A stretch of DNA of 15,252 bases from Crocinitomicaceae bacterium (GTDB taxonomy: Bacteria > Bacteroidota > Bacteroidia > Flavobacteriales_D > Crocinitomicaceae). Of the stretch, positions 1 through 7,473 are shown in pieces. The stretch spans positions 1 to 15,252 of the forward strand of contig JADJEU010000019.1 in NCBI GenBank assembly GCA_016709005.1, given 5' to 3'. Each line of letters begins with the position of its first letter. Position 1 is the stretch's first letter. A program made the translations under genes and the position numbers. The notes beneath the pieces are model-generated. The model was not told where the DNA came from and ran no database searches. It saw only the letters and a program-made list of their open reading frames with translations.

Positions 1-175
1 GTAATCCAAAGTAAGTATTAATTAAGTTAATGTTTAAGTCTGAAGTCTTCATTTTATTTGTCGCCTATTAATACTCCAAATGTAAGTAAAAGCTATTGAA
101 TTTCAATTTGGCTGCAGTAGGAACAGTCTGATAAATGCAGAATCGGTTTATGATTGCGGAAGGTCATACCATTGC
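1..175. other. Leading stretch without a supported gene
   Basis: I see no convincing coding region here. The longest minus-strand reading that starts just inside the cassette boundary is about 24 codons and resembles nothing I know. By the minus-strand cassette logic, this would be the 5' part of the next cassette after the attC-like site at 176-307, so its gene, if any, lies beyond the left edge of the window. Confidence 0.5.
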
Positions 176-307
176 AGTTAACGAATGGGGCTTTGCGTTG
201 GTGGGCATTTGAAACTATCAACTGAATGCCCGCAATAAAAGGTAATTAAATGATACACTTTTTACGATCGCACTTCGTGCCCACTAACGCATAAGCCCAT
301 GTTATGC
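176..307 (-). repeat. attC-like recombination site 1
   Basis: This is a long imperfect inverted repeat. The left part (182-209) carries GGGGCTTTGCGTTGGTGGGC. The right part (about 278-300) carries GCCCACTAACGCATAAGCCC, which is nearly its reverse complement with one extra base in the left arm. Core-like boxes close the ends: AGTTAAC at 176-182 and GTTATGC at 301-307. This R-L...L-R layout with an unpaired extra base is the known architecture of integron attC sites. The inner loop is AT-rich. The adjacent gene on the minus strand ends inside the GTTATGC box, as in typical cassettes. The core box does not strictly fit GTTRRRY on one side, and no IntI is present to confirm function. Confidence 0.75.
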
Positions 308-829
308 CCAGTTGTGTTCATTTCTGATTAATGTTTCTAAAAATGTTTTTGCGTCATTAATAATGTCGCCTCTATGCCAGGCAACTTTTTTCAGTTTTTC
401 TTTAAGGCCCTCACTATTCCATTGTTTATATTCAGAAGGTATCGGTACATCATCTAACAGGCTTTCGTAACCTATTCCAAGAGTTATAGGAATAAAATTT
501 TCACCAGTGTCAAAGTAAAGTTTACGAAGCTTGCGTGTGGCCAATACCAGGTCGATTTTGTTTTCAATAATATCTACTAAAAGTTTTTTAGTCCGCCAAA
601 TATTGAATTCTTCATTGTCAACGAGGGAGAATATTTTGTCCTTGAGTCGTGTAAAACTGTCTTTTTGGTTATAATTGAAAGAAATTAAGTCATGGTGTAA
701 GTCAGCTTGCAATTCTTTTTCAAGATTGACACTGTACTGATAAACCCATTGTTCAAAGTCCTTAACGGTTATCTCATCGTCAAGAAGTTGGAGAAATGTC
801 TGCTTCGTAGTTTCGGTTAGATGGTGCAT
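302..829 (-). CDS. Cassette protein of unknown function, 175 aa
   Basis: I do not recognise the family with certainty. The protein is soluble, charged and mostly helical by eye, with no signal peptide or membrane segment. The stretch FEQWVYQYSVNLEKEL near residues 25-40, followed by DLISFNYN, resembles small proteins often annotated as immunity-like or DUF proteins, but this is only a resemblance. The start at 829 lies 10 bases after the core box at 840-846. The stop TAA falls inside the opposite core box (minus-strand GCATAAC, 301-307). The gene therefore fills its cassette almost completely, which is the usual design for an integron cassette. It has no promoter of its own that I can see and may depend on an upstream promoter. 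It is probably real because it is intact and bounded by the sites. Confidence 0.8.
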   Translation of the reverse strand: MHHLTETTKQTFLQLLDDEITVKDFEQWVYQYSVNLEKELQADLHHDLISFNYNQKDSFTRLKDKIFSLVDNEEFNIWRTKKLLVDIIENKIDLVLATRKLRKLYFDTGENFIPITLGIGYESLLDDVPIPSEYKQWNSEGLKEKLKKVAWHRGDIINDAKTFLETLIRNEHNWA

Positions 830-839
830 TTACAATTGG

Positions 840-963
840 GCATAACGAATGGGGCTTTGCGTTGGTAGGCATTTGAAGCAACCAACTGAGCCTCACAATA
901 AAGGTAATTAAATGAAACACTTTTCTTGTCCGCACTTCGTGCCCACTAACTCAAAGCCTATGT
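840..963 (-). repeat. attC-like site 2, main part (interrupted by the IS)
   Basis: This is a near-copy of site 1. The core box GCATAAC (840-846) is followed by GGGGCTTTGCGTTGGTAGGC. The opposite arm has CACTTCGTGCCCACTAAC, then CAAAGCC at about 952-958. The loop also shares GGTAATTAAATGA with site 1. The site stops at the IS1182-family element. Its missing right core box is found on the far side of the element at 2753-2759. If the element and one copy of ATGT (960-963, 2751-2754) are removed, AAGCCTATGTTACC is restored, with the same spacing as AAGCCCATGTTATG in site 1. Confidence 0.72.
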
Positions 964-1048
964 GCCTGTTGCACAACTCACCAAACATAGTGAATAAGTA
1001 TTTATAATCAGGATTTGTTATGAAGTACAGTGTGCTGATCTTTGCAGC

Positions 1049-2657
1049 ATGCAAGGCAGAAAACACATCACACCAAAGATGTTTTACCAGGTTCACCTCG
1101 ATGAGCTGGTTCCACAAGAGAATTTTTACCGCAGACTGGATGCAGCCATTGATTTGCAGTTTGTTAAGGATAGGACTGCACGCTATTATGGCAGCGAGGG
1201 ACAGGACAGCATCGATCCGGTAGTGTTTTTCAAGATCTGTTTGGTGGGTTACCTAAACAATATCGGTTCGGATCGCCGCCTGATGAGCTATTGCAGCAAC
1301 TGCCTTGACGTTCGGCTGTATTTAAAATATGATATCGATGAACCGCTTCCCTGGCACAGTACCATCAGCAGGACCAGGCAATTATATGGGGAAGAGGTTT
1401 TCCTCGAACTGTTCAAAAAGGTATTGAGCCTTTGTATAGCTGCCGGTATGGTTCGGGGTAAACGCCAGGCCATTGACAGCGCTTTAGTAAAAGCCAATGC
1501 CAGCCTGGATAGTCTGGAGCAAAAGCAGATACTGGATGACGTGGAACGGTACAGTACAGAGCTGAATGAAGAAAGTGAATTCAAAATAAAAAGCAGCATC
1601 CATTACTCCACAGGATAAATCAGGTACGACAGTGAGTAAAGGAAAAAACAAATCCGTGGAGCAGCAACATGAGTGGAAAAAGCAGGCTTATAAAGATATG
1701 CCCGGAGGAAGTGGCCATAAGGATGGTGATGAAGATGGTGACCGTGTAAGGCCCAGGTTCTTAAGCAACCACACCCATTATTCACCTACCGATCCTGACG
1801 CCCGCATTGCAGTAAAACCGGGCAAGCCCCGCCAGATGAACTACTATGCGCAAGTGGCAGTGGATGAAAGCCATCATGTGATCACGGGTGCAGGCAGTGA
1901 TTTTGCCGATAAGCGCGATAGCGAATGCCTGGCACAGATCCTGGGTCAAACGATCAGCAACTTAAAGGAAAATGATATTGTCCTGGAGCAAATCACTGCT
2001 GATACCGGTTACTCCAGTGGCAGCACACTCCAATACTGCAGTGAACATCACATAGATGCGTTCATACCCAACTTCGGTCAGTACAAACACAGTCGTGAGG
2101 GCTTTATTTATAACGAAACGAAAGATCAGTATGAATGTATGCGCGGCAATATGGCGATCCTGCCATTCAAAAAAATAAGATACAGTTTTGACAAGCATGC
2201 GATGAAGGTTTACCGAAGCGACAACAGTAAATGCAAAAGTTGTCCGTTAAGAAGCAGTTGTATTGGCAAGGGCGACTATAAAAAGATAGAGCACAGCATC
2301 CACAAGCCTTTGTATGATGCCATGCATGAAAAGATGCAAACCCCTTATGCCAAACAGCTCATGAAAAAACGCAGCAGCACCGTAGAGCCGGTGCTTGGAA
2401 CGCTGCTCAATTTTGTAAACCTGCGCAGGTGCAACACACGTGGCATTGAACAAGCCAACAAACATGTGATGATGGCTGCACTCTCCTACAACCTCAAAAA
2501 GTATTTGAAGTTTACCAGCCGGAAAGTGAATATAAAAGCGCAGGCGATGACTACAGAATTAATAAATACGCTGGACAAGACCTTTTCAGGCCTATTTCTA
2601 ACCTGCAAGGCCGTTAAGTGTACCATTTTGAAATATCGGCTCAGAATAAGTTGTTGA
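1049..2657 (+). pseudogene. IS1182-family DDE transposase, frameshifted
   Basis: Two reading frames together form one transposase: 1049-1618 (189 residues) and about 1610-2657. The first part carries the N-terminal helical domain (GRKHITPKMFYQVHLDELVP) and the first catalytic Asp in AIDSALVKANAS. The second part has the second Asp in ADTGYSSG, a Cys cluster CKSCPLRSSC, and the catalytic Glu in RSSTVEPVLGTLLN. A +1 shift near 1611-1616 (TCC ACA GGA TAA read as ACA, GAT, AAA) joins STDKSGTTVSKG without a gap, so a single extra base, probably a G, breaks the gene. I see no standard slippery signal, so loss of function or a sequence error is more likely than programmed frameshifting. The start at 1049 matches the usual MQGRK-type N-terminus of this family. 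Confidence 0.88.
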
Positions 2658-2703
2658 CCCCAAAAATCAATCCTTCAAACCGTTCTGAAATAAATTCCTG
2701 ATA

Positions 2704-2726
2704 AAAAACAGAAGGCTTCTGTTTTT
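2704..2726. terminator. Hairpin terminator at the IS right end
   Basis: A 10-bp stem AAAAACAGAA/TTCTGTTTTT with a GGC loop is followed by a T-rich run. It is symmetric enough to work in both directions. It lies between the end of the transposase gene and the IS terminal repeat, so it could end transposase transcription and also shield the element from outside reading. Confidence 0.6.
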
Positions 2727-2750
2727 ATTGAAGTTGTGCAACGGTTACCC

Positions 2751-2759
2751 ATGTTACCT
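2751..2759 (-). repeat. Detached right core box of attC-like site 2
   Basis: ATGTTACCT contains a GTTACCT core box (2753-2759). It is the exact inverse of AGGTAAC at 3343-3349, so the two form the ends of cassette B. The rest of its site lies left of the IS at 840-963. The sequence to the right (CTGCCC...CTGTCTGTCC) resembles the sequence following the core boxes at 5904 and 13990. Confidence 0.6.
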
Positions 2760-2768
2760 GCTGCCCTA

Positions 2769-3314
2769 CTATGCTGTCTGTCCATTTTTGTTGTCCTTTA
2801 TTACAATTGTCGAGATTGATTTTGCGTAAATAATAGCAATCAGTCCAACAACTATTTTGATAGCTGATGCAATAATGAAATTAGTGTCAAAGTCTTTGGT
2901 CGGCATACTACTTTGAACAAGTTGAATGTGGTTCTTTAACTTAAAAGCAAAGTCAGGAAGTGTCCAAACAATTGAGAGAAGCCCCATAATTACAAGTGCC
3001 ATTTCGTAAATAACTTTTCTGTCTGCGAATAAGGAAGAAGTCTCTTCGTAGTCTGTCGGTTTGCAAACAAACTTTGTAATTGTCTTAGTTTTAAATGTCA
3101 AAAATGCTGCAAAAAGAATTACAAAAGCAAAGTTGGCAATACTCAAGATGAAAAATGGTGTCTGGTCAAAGTCGCCAAATGCGTCAGGGTTTTGTTTTGC
3201 TTGGGTCATGACTGTTAATGTTGTCAGCATGTCACGCAACAATGCTATTGACGTGAAGAACAAATACAGTCCAAGTATTTTAATTGCAATTTCGTAGATG
3301 TCTGATTTTTTCAT
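2769..3314 (-). CDS. Four-helix membrane protein, integron cassette, 181 aa
   Basis: I do not recognise the family. The protein has four hydrophobic stretches, at about residues 10-26, 52-74, 103-120 and 147-168. The two halves look alike: each starts with a short basic or polar stretch, then IYE(I/M)A, a long helix, a loop and a second helix (DIYEIAIKILGL and VIYEMALVIMGL). This suggests an internal duplication of a two-helix unit. The start at 3314 is about 27 bases inside the core box at 3341-3349, and the stop is about 10 bases before the opposite box at 2753-2759, so it is a compact single-gene cassette. No signal peptide cleavage site or catalytic motif is visible. It most likely sits in the inner membrane; its function is unknown. 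Confidence 0.82.
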   Translation of the reverse strand: MKKSDIYEIAIKILGLYLFFTSIALLRDMLTTLTVMTQAKQNPDAFGDFDQTPFFILSIANFAFVILFAAFLTFKTKTITKFVCKPTDYEETSSLFADRKVIYEMALVIMGLLSIVWTLPDFAFKLKNHIQLVQSSMPTKDFDTNFIIASAIKIVVGLIAIIYAKSISTIVIKDNKNGQTA

Positions 3315-3340
3315 TGTCTGTTGTGTCGTTGCTTAGGGTT

Positions 3341-3437
3341 GCAGGTAACAAATAGTCGAGTAACCGCAAAAAGTGTGTCGTCAGGATGAAGATAGCAAAA
3401 CGGTTGATAGCTTTTTGCGGTTTACTCGCTGTTGACC
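3341..3437 (-). repeat. attC-like recombination site 3
   Basis: This 97-bp inverted repeat has CGAGTAACCGCAAAAAG at 3357-3373 and CTTTTTGCGGTTTACTCG at 3411-3428. These are perfect complements except for one extra T in the right arm, the kind of bulged base known from attC sites. The outer boxes are AGGTAAC (3343-3349) and GTTGACC (3431-3437). GTTGACC fits the GTT core start, and AGGTAAC matches the box at 2753-2759 in inverse. It is the shortest and cleanest of the five sites. Confidence 0.78.
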
Positions 3438-3454
3438 GACCCTATGGAGTTAGT

Positions 3455-3619
3455 ATGGATTGCCGGGTGATTGATATGTCTGGCAACACCTTGGTTTTAT
3501 CTGAAGAATGTGTCGCTGATAGACGTTCCATTGACTATCCTGGATTGAAAGGAGTAAAGGAGGCATTAGAGGATTGACAGGTAGTGTATGTAAATGGCAA
3601 AATTGCATGGGTGGCGTGA
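3455..3619 (+). pseudogene. Short coding remnant, broken by a stop codon
   Basis: A plus-strand frame reads MDCRVIDMSGNTLVLSEECV, continues to KGVKEALED and a TGA at 3575-3577, then continues in the same frame as QVVYVNGKIAWVA to a second TGA at 3617-3619. The tail, with a VxVNGK pattern, is reminiscent of the C-terminal end of amidohydrolase-type enzymes, but the piece is too short to be sure. It lies between attC-like site 3 and the IS91-type element and on the opposite strand to the other cassette genes. It could be a gene fragment cut by the element or a chance reading frame. Confidence 0.25.
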
Positions 3620-3713
3620 TTTTTTTAAGTCCGGCACAAAGTAGTCCTGTTGCACCGGTGCGCATTTTGAGAACAGGGATTATTATTTTTGTTTTAATCA
3701 TTGGTGATAGCTG

Positions 3714-4867
3714 TTATGGTGATCTTCCCCGCTCCCATGTTTTAACCAGTATCATGGTGCCTTGCTTGCAATGAGGACACGCATCAAGGTCGATTCCCAT
3801 GAGTAACCTTAAGCGTTGCTTGTAATCCAGGGCCAGAACAGGTGGCATCAGTGGGAAGTCAATTTGTTGAGCAATCTGTTTTAATTTTTTGGTTTTATCA
3901 CGATTGCTCAGAAAGCCGTAGTGACGGATCTTTACAAAACGGGCCGGCAACATATGCTGCAACCACCTTCTGATAAACTCTTCTCCTTTCAAACACATCT
4001 GCTTCGTAGTTGCGCCATCACGGTAATCTTTATAATTAAAATGTACCTCGCCATCTTCGATTTTAATGAGCCGCTGATTGCTGATGGCTACTTTGTGCGT
4101 GTAGCGTCCAAGATATTCGACTACCTGCGCCGGCCCGCCGAAAGGTATTCTGGCATCTACCACCCACTTTTTTTGATACAGCAGCTTAATGATGTCCGCT
4201 ATCGCCATTGTATCGGGAGGTGTTTGTAGGGTTACCCGTTTTTTTGAACCGATTGCAGCTGATAACTTCGATAAAAATATCCCCCTGTACACCACGCTCA
4301 TGGCTGATTGAGGAAATAAAAATTTTCCGCTGACCTGTTTTGGTAAACACCACTTTTGCTCCATGGTAATTCCACCACCGGCAACAATGCAATGGAGGTG
4401 AACATGGTAATTCAGTTGTTGCCCCCAGGTATGCAGGATGGCAATCATACCCGGTGTTGCACCAAGGTATTGACCATCTTGTCCGAATGTGGCAATGGTT
4501 TGCCAGGCACTGTCAAATAGCAGATCATAGAACCACTTTTCATTAAACCTCATCCAGGCGTTGAGCTCGTGTGGAACAGTGAAAACGATTGGTAGTAATT
4601 GATGGGCAGCAGTTCTGAGCGACGTGCTTCGATCCATTCTTCCTTTTTCATACCCCCGCATCCGGGACGGTGCCGGTTGCGGCACGAGTTATAACTGATG
4701 CATGGCGCCACAACTATCGCAGGCCTCCATGTCCGCCCTGTGGCCGTGCGACAGGTAGTGATCGCTGTTATGGTGTTGTGTTGCCCGGCGCTGAGTGTAT
4801 GTTTTTGGAGAAACGAGGGAAGAAAGGCAGTGAACACATCACTTACTTCAGTCGCTGTTCCATACAT
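3714..4867 (-). pseudogene. IS91-family transposase, multiply frameshifted
   Basis: The C-terminal 300 or so residues are intact and diagnostic: FTVPHELNAW, then the HUH motif in NYHVHLHCIVAGGG, then VEYLGRYTHKVAISNQR with the catalytic Tyr region, and a terminal CPHCKQGTM Cys pair. The N-terminal part contains SYNSCRNRHRPGCGG, where the usual CRNRHCP has Cys changed to Arg, damaging the zinc-binding site. At least three indels break the frame: in the ACRTA...GGH region (about 4750), before ISYNSC (about 4697), and at NYYQ/HVVF (about 4596). The frame of the upstream recombinase runs into it without a stop. The probable original start is the ATG at 4867 (MYGTATEVSDVFTAFL). Confidence 0.85.
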
Positions 4868-5674
4868 CCAGTCAATTGGGTTTGGAATGGTTTTGATGCG
4901 GTTTCGCTGCACGTGGAGGTAGACCAAAGTCGTGTGAATATTACCGTGCCCCATCAGCTTTTGAATCGTTACCAGATCAATACCAGACTCAAGCAGGTGC
5001 GTGGCAAAACTGTGGCGCAGTGAATGAATACTGTAATGGGTATCGAAGGCAGCCCTCTTGCAGGCACGGTACATAATCCATTGGATAATACGATCACTGA
5101 CAGGCTTGCCTTTTGTTTGTCCGTTGAACAGAAAGGTTTGCGGTCGGTAGTCTTTGTATTAGCAGCGCAGCTCTTGAGCAATGGTGCGGACAGCAGCGTA
5201 AAGCGCTCTTTATTGCCTTTTCCGCGGCGAATGCGGATGCGCATGTTTTTTGCTGTCGATGTCTTCGATACGCAGTTTTTTAAGTTCACTTAGTCTCAAT
5301 CCGGCCGAATAAATGAGCTTCAGTATCATGCGTTGTTTAAGACCATGTACCTGATCGAACAGGGTCTGCACTTCTTGCTGCGTCATCACAACAGGCAGCT
5401 TATGCTCTTTTGCGCGGGAGGATGATACTTCCCAGGTTAAGCGGTTTACCAATGATCCTGCGAAACAGGAATTTACATCCGCAAAGCACAGGTGAATTTT
5501 GGCCCAACTGCAGCGATACTGCAGCTGTAGCCACCTGATGTAACAGATTACATCATCCTGTTCGAGGGTAAGTGGATCCTTTTGAGGATAGTAGCTAAGC
5601 AGATAACGTACTTCACTAACGTAAACTTTGATGCTGCTTGGGGAATAATTACTGGCAAGCATCATCTGCTGCAT
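4868..5674 (-). pseudogene. Tyrosine recombinase (phage integrase family), broken
   Basis: The gene has an N-terminal SAM-like DNA-binding part (MMLASNYSPSSIKVYVSEVR) and a catalytic part with the first Arg in SAGLRLSELKKLRIEDID, the HxxR pair in HSLRHSFATHLLESG, and the GH...Y end in LMGHGNIHTTLVYLHV. The frame breaks at an A6 run near 5250 (KKHAHPH should read KNMRIRI) and again near 5170, where a TAA also replaces a codon inside the LRC-YKDYRPQTF stretch. Upstream of 5674 the same frame continues back to an A7 run near an ATG, so the true start was probably about 5730 with one more A. It belongs with the IS91-type element and lacks features of an integron IntI. Confidence 0.82.
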
Positions 5675-5777
5675 CTTATCTAAGAATGCAACGTGTTGTG
5701 GATTTAAATTTTTTTCATCAGTTTAAGTTTAGATGAAAACTACGAACTATAAAATTGGCAGGACTCCCGAAGGGTAG

Positions 5778-5910
5778 GTTCAACGTTTTGTGGGTTTAAG
5801 AAGTTGGCGATTTCGGAGACGAAAACTGTCTGCCAGCACAAATGTTTCATGCGAAGACTGAATGTTCATTTAACCACTGAACCGCCAATTTCTTAAACCC
5901 GCTGTTACCG
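5778..5910 (-). repeat. attC-like recombination site 4
   Basis: The arms are GGGTTTAAGAAGTTGGCG (5792-5809) and CGCCAATTTCTTAAACCC (5883-5900), 18 bp each and complementary apart from one G:T-type position. The outer boxes are GTTCAAC (5778-5784; minus-strand GTTGAAC, a good GTTRRRY core) and GTTACCG (5904-5910). It is closely related to site 5: the inner stem (AAGAAGTTGGCG/CGCCAATTTCTT) is the same, but the outer seven or so bases of the stem differ and have changed together on both sides. Confidence 0.78.
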
Positions 5911-6172
5911 GATGCCCTTCTGTCTGTCCGAAGTGGTGAAGTGTCAAGTCCGCACACACTTTGTCCGAAACGATTTACATTCAAAGCGGTGTCTGTCAGG
6001 GTTTGCATTGTGCGGTGGAATGAAGTTTTATTTTTTTGAAGCGAGGGAAATTTTTTGTTTTTTAATTTTTCTTGGGAGGGAGAAAAAATACTCTCTTGCA
6101 ATTTTTGGTTCGTGCGGTTGGCTTGTGCGAATTGCAAGAGTGTATTTTTTGTGTGTAGGCTTTTCATCATAT
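5911..6172. other. Non-coding tail of cassette D
   Basis: No gene is supported here. The stretch begins with GATGCCCTTCTGTCTGTCC, which is also found after site 5 (AGATGCCCTTCTTGTCTGTC). It includes GAATGAAGTTTTATTTTTTT (6018-6037), whose reverse complement occurs at 13743-13760. It contains the constant-loop hairpin at 6085-6148. A 107-codon minus-strand frame runs through all of this but only follows repeat sequence. Confidence 0.55.
6085..6148. repeat. Constant-loop hairpin, copy 1
   Basis: The arms AAAATACTCTCTTGCAAT (6085-6102) and ATTGCAAGAGTGTATTTT (6131-6148) pair at 17 of 18 positions. The 28-nt loop (6103-6130) starts TTTTGGTTCGTGCGG and ends GGCTTGTGCGA. The loop is shared with copy 2 at 14047-14111, while the arms differ but still pair. 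The hairpin sits between the last gene of the operon (stop at 6173) and attC-like site 4. It could be a transcription terminator for the operon, but the conserved loop argues for an additional role. Confidence 0.7.
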
Positions 6173-6850
6173 CTACTTACCTCCAAAAAGAAAATATAAA
6201 TAATATGCTGTAACTGAAATTGGATTGAAAAGAAACATTACAAACGCCTGATTTTGTCTGAACGAAATATATCTACTAGCAGATTTGATTTCTTCCTCTG
6301 TAAATTCAAAATCTTGTTGCATTGGTAGTTTCCTAATTGAGTTCTTATTGAGTAAATATTGAGAACCATTTAAAAGTAATTCAGAAAGAAGAACCAAACC
6401 GTAACATATAATAGAAAGGAAAAGGAAAATATTGCTTCCTGAAAACAAGGCTATGGTTGCAAACAAAAAAATCAAAAGTGTTGGAAAGCGGTTTGCAATA
6501 AAAAGTAATGAAGGTTTTCTTACTCGCTGTTTTGCAATTCTTACAAGCAAAGTCAAGTAAATTGAGATTCCTGCCGCAGCTCCGTTTTTTGAGTTTGCAG
6601 TTTCCTGTGAGAGGTAAAAAGTGTTCTCGCTTGGATTGTAGTAATCGCTTGAATATACTTTGCCATCCTGTATTATTTTAATGTCGTAAACATTGGTGGA
6701 AAATGTTTCAATTATCTGCTTGCCTGTTCTTGTCGTTAGTATTGATTGAAGTTCTGAAGTAATTTGAACTAACTGTTTTTGAAATTGCTTGTTTAGAAAA
6801 ATACCGATTAAACCAATAACAACTAACACGGCAACATAAGCATAAATCAT
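6173..6850 (-). CDS. YugP-like membrane protein without zinc site (pseudoprotease)
   Basis: The protein follows the plan of the YugP family of neutral zinc metallopeptidases (about 225 aa): an N-terminal membrane helix (residues 2-19), then VYDIKIIQDGKVYSSDYYNPSENTFYLS (54-81), matching the family's DHYNP...V.LS block, then GAAAGISIYLTLLVRIAKQ (90-108), a hydrophobic stretch at 122-160, and a C-terminal helix at 201-222. In active members the block after YNP is followed by AAVAAHEVGHAIQ. Here the HExxH position reads YLTLL (about 98-102), with no His or Glu, so zinc binding and proteolysis should be lost. The ATG overlaps the previous gene's stop (ATGA at 6847-6850), showing translational coupling. 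It is the last gene of the chaperone operon. The family call is from pattern alignment by eye. Confidence 0.72.
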   Translation of the reverse strand: MIYAYVAVLVVIGLIGIFLNKQFQKQLVQITSELQSILTTRTGKQIIETFSTNVYDIKIIQDGKVYSSDYYNPSENTFYLSQETANSKNGAAAGISIYLTLLVRIAKQRVRKPSLLFIANRFPTLLIFLFATIALFSGSNIFLFLSIICYGLVLLSELLLNGSQYLLNKNSIRKLPMQQDFEFTEEEIKSASRYISFRQNQAFVMFLFNPISVTAYYLYFLFGGK

Positions 6851-7152
6851 AGTGAAGATGTGTTTTTACGGTTAATGAATATTGTGATGATTAACGCAAC
6901 TCCCACTACCACATCAACTACATTCCAAACTTCTCTGCCCAAAGAAATTTTAATTAGCGGCTGAAACAAAATTGCAAGTGCAGCAAAAATGAAAGCAAAT
7001 AACTTGTCATTTCTTTCATAACTCTGATAGGAGAGAAAAGCAAATCCAACCATCGCTGCCAATCTTTCAAACTGATAATAGCCATAAGGTAAGTCAGCCA
7101 AACAGATAAAGAATAAAATTGCAAGAATTGCTTTGATTATTTTTTCTGCCAT
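6847..7152 (-). CDS. DUF6804-like small membrane protein, 101 aa
   Basis: This is a small four-helix membrane protein. Visible blocks are LADLPYGYYQFERLAAMVGF (residues 18-37), SYQSYERN (40-47), AILFQPLIKISLGREVWNVVD (58-78) and a final helix. The blocks PYGYYQF and the LFQP/KI.LGR..WN.VD signature fit small membrane proteins I associate with DUF6804; the family's function is unknown. I chose the ATG at 7152 (MAEKIIKAI) instead of the longer upstream frame because the longer reading only adds sequence inside the preceding gene. The start overlaps that gene's stop (7137-7139), and its own stop overlaps the next start, so it is translationally coupled on both sides. Confidence 0.7.
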   Translation of the reverse strand: MAEKIIKAILAILFFICLADLPYGYYQFERLAAMVGFAFLSYQSYERNDKLFAFIFAALAILFQPLIKISLGREVWNVVDVVVGVALIITIFINRKNTSSL

Positions 7153-7473
7153 TGTGTTTTGCTTTCTGATAAATTTTTGGAAACGCCTTTCACTACATAT
7201 AAAGTCGTAAAGAAGCAAAGAAAACCCGTTGCAAACATTCCTATTAAGAAACTAAAGAAATAAATAAAATCTTGTGATGCTGGAAAAAAGGAGAAAACAA
7301 ATTTCGGTATTTTCCAAACTATAAACCAAAGAATAAATATTGTTGTTGCAAATCCAAATGTCTTTTGCAGTTTACTTTTTTTATCCTCGCTGCTAAACCA
7401 ATTCATGATTAAAGTAACTGGTGTTAGTAAAAGCATTGCTAAAACCAACATTGCAAAGGCAAAGAGAACAACA
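7137..7473 (-). pseudogene. C-terminal half of the M50-like membrane protein (after frameshift)
   Basis: This frame continues the protein that begins at 7984. Reading across the A5 run at 7474-7478 with one more A gives EIIDGKNVVLFAFAMLVLAM without a break. In RseP-type proteases this helix carries NLLPIPVLDGG, whose Asp is the third zinc ligand. Here the equivalent reads LLLTPVTLIMN, with no Asp. Further membrane helices follow at about 7250-7370 (TIFILWFIVWKIPKFVFSFF and FFSFLIGMFATGFLCFF). Independent translation from the internal ATG (7451) is possible but less likely. Confidence 0.7.

Larger units (their letters stand above)
964..2750 (+). mobile_element. IS1182-family insertion sequence
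   Basis: The element is about 1.79 kb and has inverted ends GTTGCACAACT (968-978) and AGTTGTGCAAC (2732-2742). It contains one DDE transposase gene with a frameshift. A candidate 4-bp target duplication, ATGT, flanks it at 960-963 and 2751-2754, so the outer limits given here depend on that reading. It is richer in G+C than the cassettes around it. It has inserted inside an attC-like site, separating the L box from the R box, which should disable recombination there. Confidence 0.8.
3714..5704 (-). mobile_element. Decayed IS91-type element with tyrosine recombinase
   Basis: Two adjacent minus-strand pseudogenes form an element seen widely in Bacteroidota: a phage-type tyrosine recombinase followed by an IS91-family Y1/HUH transposase. 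Both genes are broken by several indels and substitutions, so the element should be immobile. Its exact ends are not determined; IS91-type elements lack inverted repeats. Roughly 3620-3713 and 5705-5777 are probably its flanks or ends. It is richer in G+C than the cassettes and lies inside cassette C. Confidence 0.72.

Noticed and set aside
176..960. CRISPR-like or transposon direct repeat pair around the 175-aa gene
   Set aside because: There are only two copies about 660 bases apart, each with an internal inverted repeat and core boxes; an attC-like site explains all of these features better.
1605..1635. Programmed frameshift in the IS1182-family transposase
   Set aside because: The break needs a +1 step at ACA-GGA-TAA without a recognisable slippery or stimulatory signal; a single extra base explains it more simply.
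3386..3577. Gene starting at 3386 (MKIAKRLIAFCGLL, signal-like)
   Set aside because: The N-terminal part lies inside attC-like site 3, so the hydrophobic start is an artefact of the inverted repeat; only the part after about 3455 could be coding.
4868..5674. Tyrosine recombinase as the integron integrase IntI
   Set aside because: The sequence fits recombinases that accompany IS91-type elements, is directly coupled to the transposase, is multiply broken, and I see no IntI-specific extra segment.
5847..6170. 107-codon open frame on the minus strand
   Set aside because: It spans hairpin copy 1 and one arm of attC-like site 4; its composition is that of non-coding sequence.
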